Shown here piece by piece: positions 9,631 to 17,783 of a DNA stretch of 64,000 bases; within the stretch, counting starts at the first letter, position 1, and each line of letters begins with the position of its first letter. Source of the DNA: an uncultured bacterium. GTDB taxonomy: Bacteria; Bacillota; Clostridia; Lachnospirales; Lachnospiraceae. Below the pieces are notes generated by a model, which saw nothing but the letters and a program-made list of their open reading frames with translations, was not told the DNA's origin and searched no databases. The stretch covers positions 1 to 64,000 of the forward strand of contig CAJMNU010000001.1 in NCBI GenBank assembly GCA_905214855.1, read 5' to 3'. Position numbers and translations under genes: made by a program.

Positions 9631-12600
9631 ATGAATCATCCTGTGTTTACAAATCCTTTGACGGAATTGGCTGAGTATGAGGAGATGGTGGAATGTCTGA
9701 AGAAAGATCAGGGTCCTATTCATGTCAGCGGTTCTTTGGATTCTCAGAAAGTACACCTGATGCATGAACTGGCATCAGGGAGGGACTGGAGACTGCTCAT
9801 CACATATGACGATTCTAAAGCAAGGGAAATTTATGAAGATTTTCGGTATTTTGATGATGCCGTGTATTTATATCCGGCAAGAGATCTGCTTTTTTTTAGT
9901 GCAGATATTCATGGCAACTTGCTGACAAGGCAAAGAATGGAAGTGTTTCGGCACATTTTAGAAGATACGCACGGAACTGTTGTCACAACTCTGGATGGAT
10001 TGATGGATCATCTGCTTCCTTTGTCTGAACTTTCCAGACATATCCTGACGCTGGAAGAAGGGCAGACACTCGATATAGAAAAATGGAAACAGGATCTTAT
10101 CTATATGGGGTATGAGCGCACAGGACAGGTAACTGGGATGGGACAATTTTCTATCCGGGGAGGTATTTTGGATATTTTTCCCCTGACAGAAGAAATGCCG
10201 ATTCGAGTTGAACTCTGGGATGATGAAGTGGATTCTATCCGTACATTTGATCCAGAAAGCCAGAGATCGGTAGAACGTTTAGAGACATTGTCCATTTATC
10301 CGGCAAGTGAACTGATCTTGACTGAAGATGAAGTGGAAAATGGGATCAGGAGATTAGAAGAGGAAGCCAAAAAACAGGAGAAAGCCTTTCGGGATGCCTT
10401 AAAAGCGGAAGAAGCGCATCGGGTGAAACAGACCGTAAATGAAGTGGTACAGGAACTTAGAGATGGGATTTTGACTGGTAAGCTGGACAGTTATCTTTCT
10501 TATTTTTGTGCCAGAACAGTGTCCTTTTTAGATTATTTTAAAGAAAAGGACAGTGTGATCTATCTGGATGAGCCACAGAGGATAAGGGAACGTGCAGAGG
10601 CAGTGGAGCTGGAATTTCGTGAGAGTATGGCACACCGCTTGGAAAAGGGATATGTTTTGCCAGGGCAGGTGAAGATCCTTTATTCGACAAAACAGATCCT
10701 GGCGGCGCTTCAGGAAGGCAGCAGTGTATATCTGACAGGACTAGAGCAGAAATTGCAGGGATTTACTGTAAATAGAAATTTCAGTATTACTGTTAGAAAT
10801 ATGAACTCCTATCAGCATGGATTTGAACTTCTGATCGCTGATCTGAAACGATGGAAAAAAGAGAAATTCCGTGTAGTACTGCTCTCTGCTTCCTCAACAA
10901 GGGCAAGCCGTCTGGCAGGTGATCTGAGAGATCAGTATGACCTTAGGGCATATTGCACTTCAGATGTGTCTTCTCCAGTAAAGCCGGGAGAGATTCTGGT
11001 GACACATGGAAATTTGCATCGGGGATTTGAGTATCCGATGCTGAAATTTGTGGTCATTACAGAAGGAGACATGTTTGGCAGTGAAAAAAAGAAAAAACGC
11101 AAAAAGACAACCTATCAGGGCAAGAAAATCCAGAGCTTTACGGATCTTTCCGTTGGGGATTATGTGGTACACGAGACACATGGTTTGGGGATTTACCGAG
11201 GGATTGAGAAGATTGAACGGGAAAAGGTTGTCAAGGATTATATTAAGATTGAATATGGAGATGGAGGAAATTTATATCTTCCTGCGACCAGATTGGATCT
11301 GATCCAGAAATATGCAGGCGCTGAGGCAAAAAAACCAAAGCTGAATAAGTTAGGCGGAAGTGAATGGACGAAAACTAAGACAAAAGTAAAAAAGGCAGTT
11401 GGTGAGATCGCTAAGGATCTGGTTGAGCTGTATGCCCAAAGGCAGAATGAACAGGGATATCAGTTTGGAGAAGATACTGTCTGGCAAAAAGAATTTGAGG
11501 AATTGTTTCCCTATGAAGAGACAGATGATCAGATGGAAGCGATCGATGCGACGAAGGCAGATATGGAAAGCCATAAGATCATGGACCGTCTGATCTGTGG
11601 AGATGTGGGATATGGAAAGACGGAGATCGCTTTAAGGGCAGCATTTAAGGCAGTTCAGGAGAGCAAACAGGTAGTATATCTAGTTCCGACCACGATTTTA
11701 GCACAGCAGCATTATAATACCTTTTTACAGAGAATGAAGGATTTTCCTGTTCGGATCGAGCTTTTATGCCGTTTTAGGACACCCGTCCAGATCAAGCGTG
11801 CGCTGGAAGGACTGCGTAAGGGACAGGTTGATATTATCATTGGAACGCATCGTGTATTATCAAAAGATGTAGAATTTAAAGATCTTGGGCTGCTTATTAT
11901 AGATGAAGAGCAGCGTTTTGGTGTAACACATAAAGAAAAGATCAAACAGTTCAGGAAAAATGTAGATGTTCTGACTTTAACAGCAACACCAATTCCACGT
12001 ACTCTTCATATGAGTCTGGTAGGCATTCGGGATATGAGTGTTCTGGAAGAACCTCCTGTGGATCGTGTCCCTATCCAGACATATGTGATGGAATATAATG
12101 ATGAGATGATCCGTGAGGCGATCAATCGGGAACTGGCAAGAAAAGGGCAGGTATATTATGTCTATAACCGAGTAAACAATATCGACGAGGTGGCGCTTCA
12201 TGTTGCAGGGCTTGTGCCTGAAGCAAATGTGGTTTTTGCACATGGTCAGATGCAGGAGCATCAATTAGAACGGATCATGCTGGATTTTATCAATGGAGAG
12301 ATTGATGTCCTTGTTTCCACAACAATCATTGAGACAGGGCTTGATATCCCCAATGCCAACACGATGATCATTCATGATGCCGATCAGCTTGGTTTATCTC
12401 AGTTGTATCAGTTAAGAGGACGTGTTGGACGTTCAAGCCGTACATCCTATGCATTTTTAATGTATAAAAGGGATAAGATGCTGCGTGAGGAGGCAGAAAA
12501 ACGCTTGCAGGCGATCCGTGAATTTACAGAGCTTGGATCTGGAATAAAGATTGCGATGAGAGATCTGGAAATCCGTGGCGCTGGAAATGTGTTGGGAGAG

Positions 12601-13170
12601 GAACAGCATGGACATATGGCAGCAGTGGGATATGATCTGTATTGTAAACTGTTAAATGAAGCTGTTTTAGCTTTGAAAGGGACAGAGGAAGAGTGTTTTG
12701 ATTTTGATACTACTGTTGAATGTGATATGGATGCCTATATTCCCCCATCCTATATTAAAAATGAATATCAAAAGTTGGATATTTATAAACGGATTGCAGG
12801 CGTAGAGAGTGAAGAAGAGAGGATGGATATGGAGGATGAGCTGATCGACCGTTTTGGTGATCTTCCAAAACCAGTCACCAATCTGTTGACAATTGCGACA
12901 CTAAAGGCAAAGGCACATCAGGTCTATGTGACAGAGGCACGTATCCGTCAACAGGAAATCCGCCTTACAATGTATGCAAAAGCACCGATCCGAACGGAAA
13001 ATATTGAAGTATTTCTTTCGGAATACCGTGGGGATTTAAGATTTAAGGCGGCAGAAGAACCTTATTTTCTCTATATAGATCAGAGAAATAAAAATAAATC
13101 TGTTTCTGCCATGATAGAACAGTGCAGAAAACTTTTAGAAAGAATGAAAGAATTGCTTTTGGAATCATAA
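9631..13170 (+). CDS. mfd: transcription-repair coupling factor Mfd
   Basis: ATP-driven translocase that removes RNA polymerase stalled at DNA lesions and recruits UvrA. Domains in order: UvrB-like N-terminal region ([12 protein letters not shown] around residue 175), RNA-polymerase-interacting CarD-like domain ([18 protein letters not shown] near 510), RecG-like motor with Walker [10 protein letters not shown] and Walker [11 protein letters not shown], helicase motif VI ([16 protein letters not shown]), and the C-terminal TRCF domain. The 1179 residues are full length. The start has GAGGGAGGGG upstream. It ends at its own terminator, so spoVT downstream is separately expressed. Confidence 0.97.
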   Translation: MNHPVFTNPLTELAEYEEMVECLKKDQGPIHVSGSLDSQKVHLMHELASGRDWRLLITYDDSKAREIYEDFRYFDDAVYLYPARDLLFFSADIHGNLLTRQRMEVFRHILEDTHGTVVTTLDGLMDHLLPLSELSRHILTLEEGQTLDIEKWKQDLIYMGYERTGQVTGMGQFSIRGGILDIFPLTEEMPIRVELWDDEVDSIRTFDPESQRSVERLETLSIYPASELILTEDEVENGIRRLEEEAKKQEKAFRDALKAEEAHRVKQTVNEVVQELRDGILTGKLDSYLSYFCARTVSFLDYFKEKDSVIYLDEPQRIRERAEAVELEFRESMAHRLEKGYVLPGQVKILYSTKQILAALQEGSSVYLTGLEQKLQGFTVNRNFSITVRNMNSYQHGFELLIADLKRWKKEKFRVVLLSASSTRASRLAGDLRDQYDLRAYCTSDVSSPVKPGEILVTHGNLHRGFEYPMLKFVVITEGDMFGSEKKKKRKKTTYQGKKIQSFTDLSVGDYVVHETHGLGIYRGIEKIEREKVVKDYIKIEYGDGGNLYLPATRLDLIQKYAGAEAKKPKLNKLGGSEWTKTKTKVKKAVGEIAKDLVELYAQRQNEQGYQFGEDTVWQKEFEELFPYEETDDQMEAIDATKADMESHKIMDRLICGDVGYGKTEIALRAAFKAVQESKQVVYLVPTTILAQQHYNTFLQRMKDFPVRIELLCRFRTPVQIKRALEGLRKGQVDIIIGTHRVLSKDVEFKDLGLLIIDEEQRFGVTHKEKIKQFRKNVDVLTLTATPIPRTLHMSLVGIRDMSVLEEPPVDRVPIQTYVMEYNDEMIREAINRELARKGQVYYVYNRVNNIDEVALHVAGLVPEANVVFAHGQMQEHQLERIMLDFINGEIDVLVSTTIIETGLDIPNANTMIIHDADQLGLSQLYQLRGRVGRSSRTSYAFLMYKRDKMLREEAEKRLQAIREFTELGSGIKIAMRDLEIRGAGNVLGEEQHGHMAAVGYDLYCKLLNEAVLALKGTEEECFDFDTTVECDMDAYIPPSYIKNEYQKLDIYKRIAGVESEEERMDMEDELIDRFGDLPKPVTNLLTIATLKAKAHQVYVTEARIRQQEIRLTMYAKAPIRTENIEVFLSEYRGDLRFKAAEEPYFLYIDQRNKNKSVSAMIEQCRKLLERMKELLLES

Positions 13171-13190
13171 AAAATATAGTATTGATATGG

Positions 13191-13228
13191 CAGTCATACA
13201 CTTATGATAGTGTGTGGCTGTTATTTTT
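13191..13228 (+). terminator. terminator of mfd
   Basis: CAGTCATACAC and GTGTGTGGCTG form an 11-bp stem with two G-U pairs and an 8-base loop, followed by TTATTTTT. Confidence 0.7.
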
Positions 13229-13367
13229 GTATTGTGGAGATTACATTGAAGTTAGCTCTGTTATGAGACTTTTTGAAGAGGGATTTAGAATGCTTTTAGA
13301 GGAAAAAAGATGATAATTTTGTCTGGAAAACCAAAGATTGTATAAATTCCTCCATTTTACAGATAAT

Positions 13368-13396
13368 ACATTTATCAACAATATTAAGATAAATGT
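13368..13396 (+). promoter_or_regulatory. inverted repeat just upstream of spoVT
   Basis: ACATTTATC and GATAAATGT are a perfect 9-bp inverted repeat with an 11-base centre, ending about 28 bases before the spoVT start. It could be an operator or a leader hairpin; I could not match a sigma-G promoter around it. Confidence 0.4.
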
Positions 13397-13423
13397 CAGA
13401 CTGAAAAACGGAGGTATTTTTAT

Positions 13424-13972
13424 ATGAAAGCAACAGGAATTGTAAGAAGAATAGATGACTTGGGACGTGTAGTGATCCCAAAAGAAATCAGAAGGACATT
13501 AAGACTGAGAGAGGGAACTCCATTAGAAATCTTCACAGACAGGGAAGGAGAGATCATATTAAAGAAATATTCTCCCATGATGGAATTGACAGCTTTTGCA
13601 GGGCAGTATGCAGATGCGATGGCTCAGACGACCGGACTTATGGTGTGTATCACGGACAGAGATCAGGTAGTTGCCGTGGCGGGAGGACCTAAAAAAGATC
13701 TGCTGCAAAAACCGATCAGTCAGCAGTTGGAGCAGTTGATCTTTGGGCGTACTGTGATGTTAGCTGGTAAAGATGAAAAAAACTTTATTTCTCTGGTGGA
13801 AGAGGAGACAGAAGGAATCAGTGCACAAGCCATTGCACCTATTATCTGTGAAGGGGATGCGATTGGGGCGGTAGCAGTTTTAAGCAGAGAACCAAGAGTG
13901 AGATTTGGGGATACAGAGACAAAACTTGTCACAACAGCTGCTAGTTTTCTGGGAAGGCAGATGGAAAGTTAG
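13424..13972 (+). CDS. spoVT: stage V sporulation regulator SpoVT
   Basis: Late forespore transcription factor controlling sigma-G genes. It has an AbrB-type swapped-hairpin DNA-binding domain (residues 1-50: MKATGIVRRIDDLGRVVIPK, then EIRRTLRLREGTPLEIF) and a GAF-like domain (about 55-180). The length of 182 residues matches SpoVT rather than AbrB (~95). The start is preceded by GGAGG. Position directly after mfd is conserved with Bacillus. The perfect inverted repeat in front of the gene is a candidate control site. In B. subtilis a polysaccharide transporter gene follows; here an unrelated gene lies on the other strand. Confidence 0.95.
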   Translation: MKATGIVRRIDDLGRVVIPKEIRRTLRLREGTPLEIFTDREGEIILKKYSPMMELTAFAGQYADAMAQTTGLMVCITDRDQVVAVAGGPKKDLLQKPISQQLEQLIFGRTVMLAGKDEKNFISLVEEETEGISAQAIAPIICEGDAIGAVAVLSREPRVRFGDTETKLVTTAASFLGRQMES

Positions 13973-14004
13973 ATCAGAGACAGATCACAGGCAGAACCTG
14001 ACAG

Positions 14005-14064
14005 GCGCTTTGTGATCGATCTTAATCTTAGAAAAATGGTAAGAGTAAGATTTTCACAAAGTGC
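14005..14064. repeat. long interrupted hairpin between spoVT and the metallo-hydrolase gene
   Basis: An outer pair GCGCTTTGTGA / TCACAAAGTGC (one G-U) encloses an inner pair ATCTTAATCTTA / TAAGAGTAAGAT (one mismatch). It lies between converging genes and may act as a two-way terminator, although the flanking T runs are short. Confidence 0.5.
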
Positions 14065-14095
14065 TGTGTCCTGCAAGGTGCGACCACAGGAAGAT

Positions 14096-15226
14096 TTAAG
14101 GTTTGCATGTCTTACATGGCGTGTAGCCTTCCTGTAATGCTTCCTCTCTTGAGAAAAGTGTGATCTGGTTCTTTTTTTCCGGAAGATTGCCGCAGGAAGG
14201 GCGATGGAAAACTTTAGATTTTGGATTGCAAATGTACGATTCCTCTGGGACTACAGCAGAAGTTTCTGGCATAGGCTCAATAGGATAATCCGGATTTTTC
14301 TCGGTTGTAAAGGAGAGAGAAGTTCCGTCACTGGAACATATGATAGTACCCACATCATCTGTCCGATAAATAGCTGAACCAGCTTCTTTTAGACGTGTCA
14401 CTACATCTGGTGATGGGTGACCATAGGAGTTATCTTTTCCTACAGAGAGAATGGCATAATCAGGGCTTACTGCTTCCAGAAATTCTTTGGAGCTGGAGGT
14501 ATCACCACCATGGTGTCCAACTTTAAGAACAGTAGAGTCCAGATCCCACCCATCAGCTATCATATCTTTTTCCGATTCTGTCTCGGCATCACCTGTAAAA
14601 AGAAAAGATGTATCACCATATGTGACTTTCATGACAAGAGACAGATTATTGACTTCTTTATAGTTTCTGGCAGGGGCAAACACATCGACTGTGGCACTTC
14701 CCAGAGAGAAGGAATCGCCAGGGACCAAGGTATTCAGAGGACAGCCCTGCAGGGAAAGATATTCTATAAACTTTCGGAAAGGCTTGTTGTCTGCCTGTAA
14801 CACAGAAGAATACGCCTGTTTGGCTGAGGCGTAGCTTAAAGCACCCGGCAGACCGCCTACATGGTCTTCATGGGGATGCGTACATACAATGTAGTCTAAC
14901 TGGTCAATACCATTGCGTTTCAGGTAGGTATAGATCCAGTTGGAATCGGCTGCATTTCCGCCATCGATCAGCATACTTTCTCCATCACATATAAGCAAAG
15001 TAGAATCTGCCTGTCCCACATCAATAAAATGTACTTCAAATGTGCTGTCAGAAGAAACAAGGGATTCTTGGTTCTGTGAAAAAATGTTGTCTTTCTGTCC
15101 CGTTGTGGAAGAAGCACATCCAGAGATCAGAGTGCAGATAAGGAGCAATATCAGCAAGTGGGATGAATGGAATAGATGATATTGTATTTTCTTTGGTAAT
15201 AAGGTAACTGGGTGTTGTTTTTCCAT
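14096..15226 (-). CDS. ComEC/Rec2-like metallo-beta-lactamase-fold lipoprotein
   Basis: Probably an exported lipoprotein hydrolase of 376 residues. It has an N-terminal signal with lipobox LISGC (Cys about residue 37), then a metallo-beta-lactamase fold with FIDVGQADSTLL, the metal motif THPHEDHVGGL, LFTGDAETESE and KVGHHGGDTSSS. This matches the stand-alone relatives of the ComEC C-terminal domain; a nuclease or phosphodiesterase activity is plausible but not shown. The last ~45 residues form an Ada-like zinc-binding module (two Cys pairs: FHRPSC and CKTCKP). No membrane channel domain is present, so it is not ComEC itself. It interrupts the conserved sporulation block on the opposite strand. 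Confidence 0.82.
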   Translation of the reverse strand: MEKQHPVTLLPKKIQYHLFHSSHLLILLLICTLISGCASSTTGQKDNIFSQNQESLVSSDSTFEVHFIDVGQADSTLLICDGESMLIDGGNAADSNWIYTYLKRNGIDQLDYIVCTHPHEDHVGGLPGALSYASAKQAYSSVLQADNKPFRKFIEYLSLQGCPLNTLVPGDSFSLGSATVDVFAPARNYKEVNNLSLVMKVTYGDTSFLFTGDAETESEKDMIADGWDLDSTVLKVGHHGGDTSSSKEFLEAVSPDYAILSVGKDNSYGHPSPDVVTRLKEAGSAIYRTDDVGTIICSSDGTSLSFTTEKNPDYPIEPMPETSAVVPEESYICNPKSKVFHRPSCGNLPEKKNQITLFSREEALQEGYTPCKTCKP

Positions 15227-15277
15227 TGGATTCGTACACTCCCTTTTATCTTTTGTATGGATAGTTTTAATTGTGTG

Positions 15278-15327
15278 TTGACACTCCCTACAGCTAAAAC
15301 AGGGGGATTTATGACATGTTGGATAAT
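15278..15327 (+). repeat. palindromic repeat, type A (IS605-end-like), copy 1
   Basis: A ~50-base element whose core pairs CTCCCTACAGCT with AAAACAGGGGG and runs on to TTGGATAA. Two further copies occur near 36.9 kb and 46.6 kb in inverse orientation. It lies upstream of the lipoprotein gene in the gap before mazG; otherwise that gap shows nothing clear. Confidence 0.7.
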
Positions 15328-15506
15328 TAACATATCATATTTTAAATAAAGCATAGCATATTTCCATGTGAGCTGCAAGAGAAAAATACATATGTTCGGA
15401 ATGTATGTTCGAAATCACTATTCAAAGTAGCTTTTTTGTTGTATGAGATTGAAAAAAGTAGTAAGATGAGAATAGTAAGATAAGAGCAATGTAAGAGAGG
15501 AGTGCT

Positions 15507-15893
15507 GTGGTTTTGTATGATTTTAATGATTTAATACACATTACAGAAGAGCTGCGTTCAGAACATGGATGCCCATGGGACAAAGAGCAGACACATGAGA
15601 GTTTAAAGCCCTGTCTGATGGAAGAATGTGGGGAAGTTTTGGATGCAATTGACAATCAGGATATGAAGAATTTATGTGAAGAATTGGGCGATGTACTTTT
15701 AAATCTGGTCTTGCAGGCACGTATTGCAGAAGAAGAGGGGGCATTTACGATAGCAGATGTTGTGGATGGAGTGTGCAGAAAAATGATCCGCCGTCATCCG
15801 CATGTATTTGGCGATGCGAAAGCAGTCACACCCGAACAAAGTTATCAATTATGGCAGGAAATCAAGCGAAAAGAAAAAGAGCAAAATCCTTGA
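15507..15893 (+). CDS. mazG: MazG-type nucleoside triphosphate pyrophosphohydrolase
   Basis: Hydrolyses NTPs or dNTPs to the monophosphate and pyrophosphate, cleaning the pool or lowering stress nucleotides. It is a single MazG domain of 128 residues with CPWDKEQTHESLKPCLMEE and the metal-binding helices EECGEVLDAI (ExxE) and LCEELGDVLLN (ExxD). Bacillus MazG (YabN) also has an N-terminal methylase-like domain, absent here. The start is GTG behind GAGAGGAG. The stop codon overlaps the -35 box of the HU promoter. Gene order with rqcP and yabP downstream is conserved. Confidence 0.9.
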   Translation: MVLYDFNDLIHITEELRSEHGCPWDKEQTHESLKPCLMEECGEVLDAIDNQDMKNLCEELGDVLLNLVLQARIAEEEGAFTIADVVDGVCRKMIRRHPHVFGDAKAVTPEQSYQLWQEIKRKEKEQNP

Positions 15894-15918
15894 CAAACGT
15901 AGAAGAAATGTATATAAA
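15890..15918 (+). promoter_or_regulatory. strong promoter of the HU gene, overlapping the mazG stop
   Basis: TTGACA and TATAAA with 17 bp spacing. The TGA inside TTGACA is the mazG stop codon. A small ACCGG/CCGGT hairpin follows in the leader at 15941-15957. Confidence 0.75.
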
Positions 15919-15983
15919 TGTAGAGTATAGGAACTAACGAACCGGTATTTTTCCGGTGAGACTAATCTAGGAGGAAAAGATTC

Positions 15984-16259
15984 ATGAACAAAACAGAATT
16001 GATCGCAGCTATCGCTGAGAATGCAGAAATTTCCAAAAAAGATGCAGAGAAAGCTCTGAAGGCTTTCACTGATGTAGTAGCAGCAGAATTAGTAAAAGGA
16101 GAGAAGATCCAGTTAGTAGGATTTGGTACTTTTGAAGTATCTGAGAGAGCAGCAAGAGAAGGCCGCAATCCTAAGACAGGTGAGAAGATGCCGATCGCAG
16201 CTTCCAAAACTCCTAAGTTTAAAGCTGGAAAAGCTCTGAAGGATATGGTGAATGCATAA
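15984..16259 (+). CDS. hup: HU family DNA-binding protein
   Basis: Histone-like nucleoid protein that bends DNA as a dimer; 91 residues. It is a clear [22 protein letters not shown] at the N-terminus, [19 protein letters not shown] and the DNA-binding arm [19 protein letters not shown] strong AGGAGG precedes the ATG by seven bases, and the promoter is close to consensus, consistent with an abundant protein. It ends three bases before rqcP, so the two are cotranscribed. In B. subtilis hup genes lie elsewhere; the insertion here between mazG and rqcP is a local difference. Confidence 0.96.
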   Translation: MNKTELIAAIAENAEISKKDAEKALKAFTDVVAAELVKGEKIQLVGFGTFEVSERAAREGRNPKTGEKMPIAASKTPKFKAGKALKDMVNA

Positions 16260-16262
16260 GTC

Positions 16263-16502
16263 ATGAGACTTGATAAATTTTTAAAAGTGTCCCGTCTGAT
16301 CAAGCGCAGAACTGTGGCCAATGAGGCATGTGATGCTGGTCGTGTATCCGTCAATGGAAAAACGGCAAAGGCATCCTTGGATGTGAAGTGTGGAGATACG
16401 ATTGAGATACAGTTTGGTACAAAAGCGGTCAAGGTAGAAGTGCTGACAGTACAGGAAACAGTAAAAAAAGAAGAAGCTGCAGAAATGTATAAATATATAT
16501 AG
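16263..16502 (+). CDS. rqcP: S4-domain ribosome-quality-control factor RqcP
   Basis: Small RNA-binding protein (79 residues) of the YabO/Hsp15 type. In Bacillus it binds 50S subunits carrying stalled peptidyl-tRNA and supports RqcH-driven alanine tailing. The S4 fold is plain: MRLDKFLKVSRLIKRRTVAN, then DAGRVSVNGKTAKAS and GDTIEIQFG. Position next to yabP and yabQ matches Bacillus. It follows HU by three bases and is ended by a strong terminator that overlaps the yabP translation start region. Confidence 0.93.
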   Translation: MRLDKFLKVSRLIKRRTVANEACDAGRVSVNGKTAKASLDVKCGDTIEIQFGTKAVKVEVLTVQETVKKEEAAEMYKYI

Positions 16503-16575
16503 TACATAAGTACTTATAGATATAAAAGGAAATATATTTGCAGTCTTTCCAGATCTATAAATGGAATAGAGATAA

Positions 16576-16625
16576 AATCCCCTTAATATACTCTAACAAG
16601 AAAGGTATATCAAGGGGATTTTTTT
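16576..16625 (+). terminator. terminator after rqcP that contains the yabP ribosome-binding site
   Basis: AATCCCCTT pairs with AAGGGGATT; the loop adds a TATAC/GTATA pair; a run of seven T follows. The AAGGGG of the right arm sits nine bases before the yabP ATG and is its only ribosome-binding site. Confidence 0.85.
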
Positions 16626-16626
16626 G

Positions 16627-16911
16627 ATGGAAGAAAAGGTAAATTTCCGAGAACACCATATTTCTCTGGCGAACAGGGAACGGCTGGAGATCACAGGAGT
16701 GCGGGAGGTAGTTTCTTTTGACGAGTCACAGGTCATTTTAGATACGGATATGGGGCTTCTTACTATAAAAGGAAAAGGGCTGCATGTGAAGCGGCTGATG
16801 CTGGAAAAAGGAGAAGCAGATTTAGACGGGACAGCAGACAGTCTGGTATATTCTTCAAATGAGGCGCATCGAAAATCAGGAGAATCTTTATTTGCTAGGT
16901 TGTTTAAATAA
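16627..16911 (+). CDS. yabP: spore-coat-associated protein YabP
   Basis: YabP/YqfC-family sporulation protein of 94 residues, needed for normal spore formation in Bacillus through an unknown mechanism. Recognised by HHISLANRERLEITGVREV, followed by SFDESQVILDTDMGLLTIKG and LHVKRLMLEKGEADLDG. The ATG is chosen over a TTG one codon earlier because of spacing to AAGGGG. That Shine-Dalgarno lies inside the terminator hairpin of the preceding transcript, so read-through RNA should translate yabP poorly unless a sporulation promoter starts inside the loop. It abuts yabQ without a gap. Confidence 0.92.
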   Translation: MEEKVNFREHHISLANRERLEITGVREVVSFDESQVILDTDMGLLTIKGKGLHVKRLMLEKGEADLDGTADSLVYSSNEAHRKSGESLFARLFK

Positions 16912-17244
16912 ATGAGTGAAGATATTTATTATGAAATGCATCTGTTATGGTGCAGTTTTGGACTTGGAATCTGGCTTCTGGTTTTTTATGATGGTCTGCG
17001 CCTGTTTCGTCAAATAATCCCTCATCACACTGTCTGTGTAGGATTGGAAGATATGGTATACTGGATCTATGTAGCGGTCCGTCTGTTTGCTTTATTTTAT
17101 TATGAAAACGATGGAGACTTGAGAGGATATGCTATTTTTGCTTTTTTTATTGGAATGGTCTTGTATAATCTTACAATCAGTCTTATTTTGAGAAAAGTAT
17201 TGAAAAAAATAAAGAAATCCTTTAATATGAAAAAAAGAAGATAA
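16912..17244 (+). CDS. yabQ: spore cortex biosynthesis protein YabQ
   Basis: Membrane protein of 110 residues required for cortex formation in Bacillus. Three to four hydrophobic helices are visible: LLWCSFGLGIWLLVFYDG, MVYWIYVAVRLFALFYY and YAIFAFFIGMVLYNLTISL, followed by a basic tail (KKIKKSFNMKKRR). It starts directly after the yabP stop (TAAATG), so the pair is translationally coupled, as in other spore formers. The start is the only ATG in position; no separate Shine-Dalgarno is evident. Confidence 0.9.
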   Translation: MSEDIYYEMHLLWCSFGLGIWLLVFYDGLRLFRQIIPHHTVCVGLEDMVYWIYVAVRLFALFYYENDGDLRGYAIFAFFIGMVLYNLTISLILRKVLKKIKKSFNMKKRR

Positions 17245-17362
17245 TGTTTTCACAGTAAAGATAAGTGGGGAAAAGTACCTGTATTATAAAAGCAATCAAT
17301 TGTGTAAGGGGACAGCAAAGACAGGGACATATGTTTTGGGACTGAGAGAAGTTGGTGAGAAG

Positions 17363-17680
17363 ATGGGAAAAGTAAGGCGAAAGACACGGCACAGAGATAG
17401 CCGTTGGGCAAATCATATGACATTGTTTGGTGCTACTTTTGTAGTTTTGCTTTTGGCAGTGGTTGTCCATATCAGAGGAAATGAGTTAAAAGAAAAAAAT
17501 ATGGAATATTATGATAAAGAAATAATTTTAGAGTCTCAGGTGGCAGAGGAGAGCAAGGAAGCAGAGGAACTGGCACAGGAGCAGATTTATGTTCAGACGA
17601 AGGAATACATTGAAAAGATGGCAAAAGAGAAGTTGGGATTGGTATATCCTGACGAGATTTTGCTGAAACCGTCTAAGTAG
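17363..17680 (+). CDS. septum formation initiator DivIC/FtsB family
   Basis: Bitopic cell-division protein of about 105 residues that forms a coiled-coil complex with FtsL and DivIB in the divisome. It has a basic cytoplasmic start (MGKVRRKTRHRDSR), one membrane helix around residues 23-40 (LFGATFVVLLLAVVVHI), a coiled coil with heptads (about 45-80) and the conserved C-terminal EYIEKMAKEKLGLVYPDE. A reading 21 codons longer from a TTG is less likely. It takes the place of divIC between yabQ and spoIIE, as in Bacillus. The stop codon is part of the following terminator stem. Confidence 0.88.
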   Translation: MGKVRRKTRHRDSRWANHMTLFGATFVVLLLAVVVHIRGNELKEKNMEYYDKEIILESQVAEESKEAEELAQEQIYVQTKEYIEKMAKEKLGLVYPDEILLKPSK

Positions 17681-17708
17681 CAGGAAATTTGTCAGAAGAT
17701 TTCCTGCT
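17679..17708 (+). terminator. terminator-like hairpin after the divIC gene
   Basis: AGCAGGAAAT and ATTTCCTGCT form a perfect 10-bp stem with a 10-base loop; the following tract (ATTTG) is only weakly T-rich. The loop contains TTTGTCAGA, a near match to a Spo0A box. Confidence 0.6.
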
Positions 17709-17720
17709 ATTTGTAATCTG

Positions 17721-17754
17721 TTTGACAAATATTTCCCTTCATCCTGTATATAAT
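17721..17754 (+). promoter_or_regulatory. Spo0A-type spoIIE promoter: 0A box over -35, 21-bp spacer
   Basis: TTGACA and TATAAT are both perfect sigma-A hexamers, but they are 21 bp apart. TTTGACAAA overlaps the -35 and is the exact complement-strand form of the 0A box TTTGTCRAA. A second near match (8 of 9) lies at 17688-17696. The same geometry is known for spoIIE of B. subtilis, where Spo0A~P makes the over-long promoter usable. Confidence 0.75.
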
Positions 17755-17783
17755 GAGAGCTATGCAGGTTAGGAGGGATTTTT

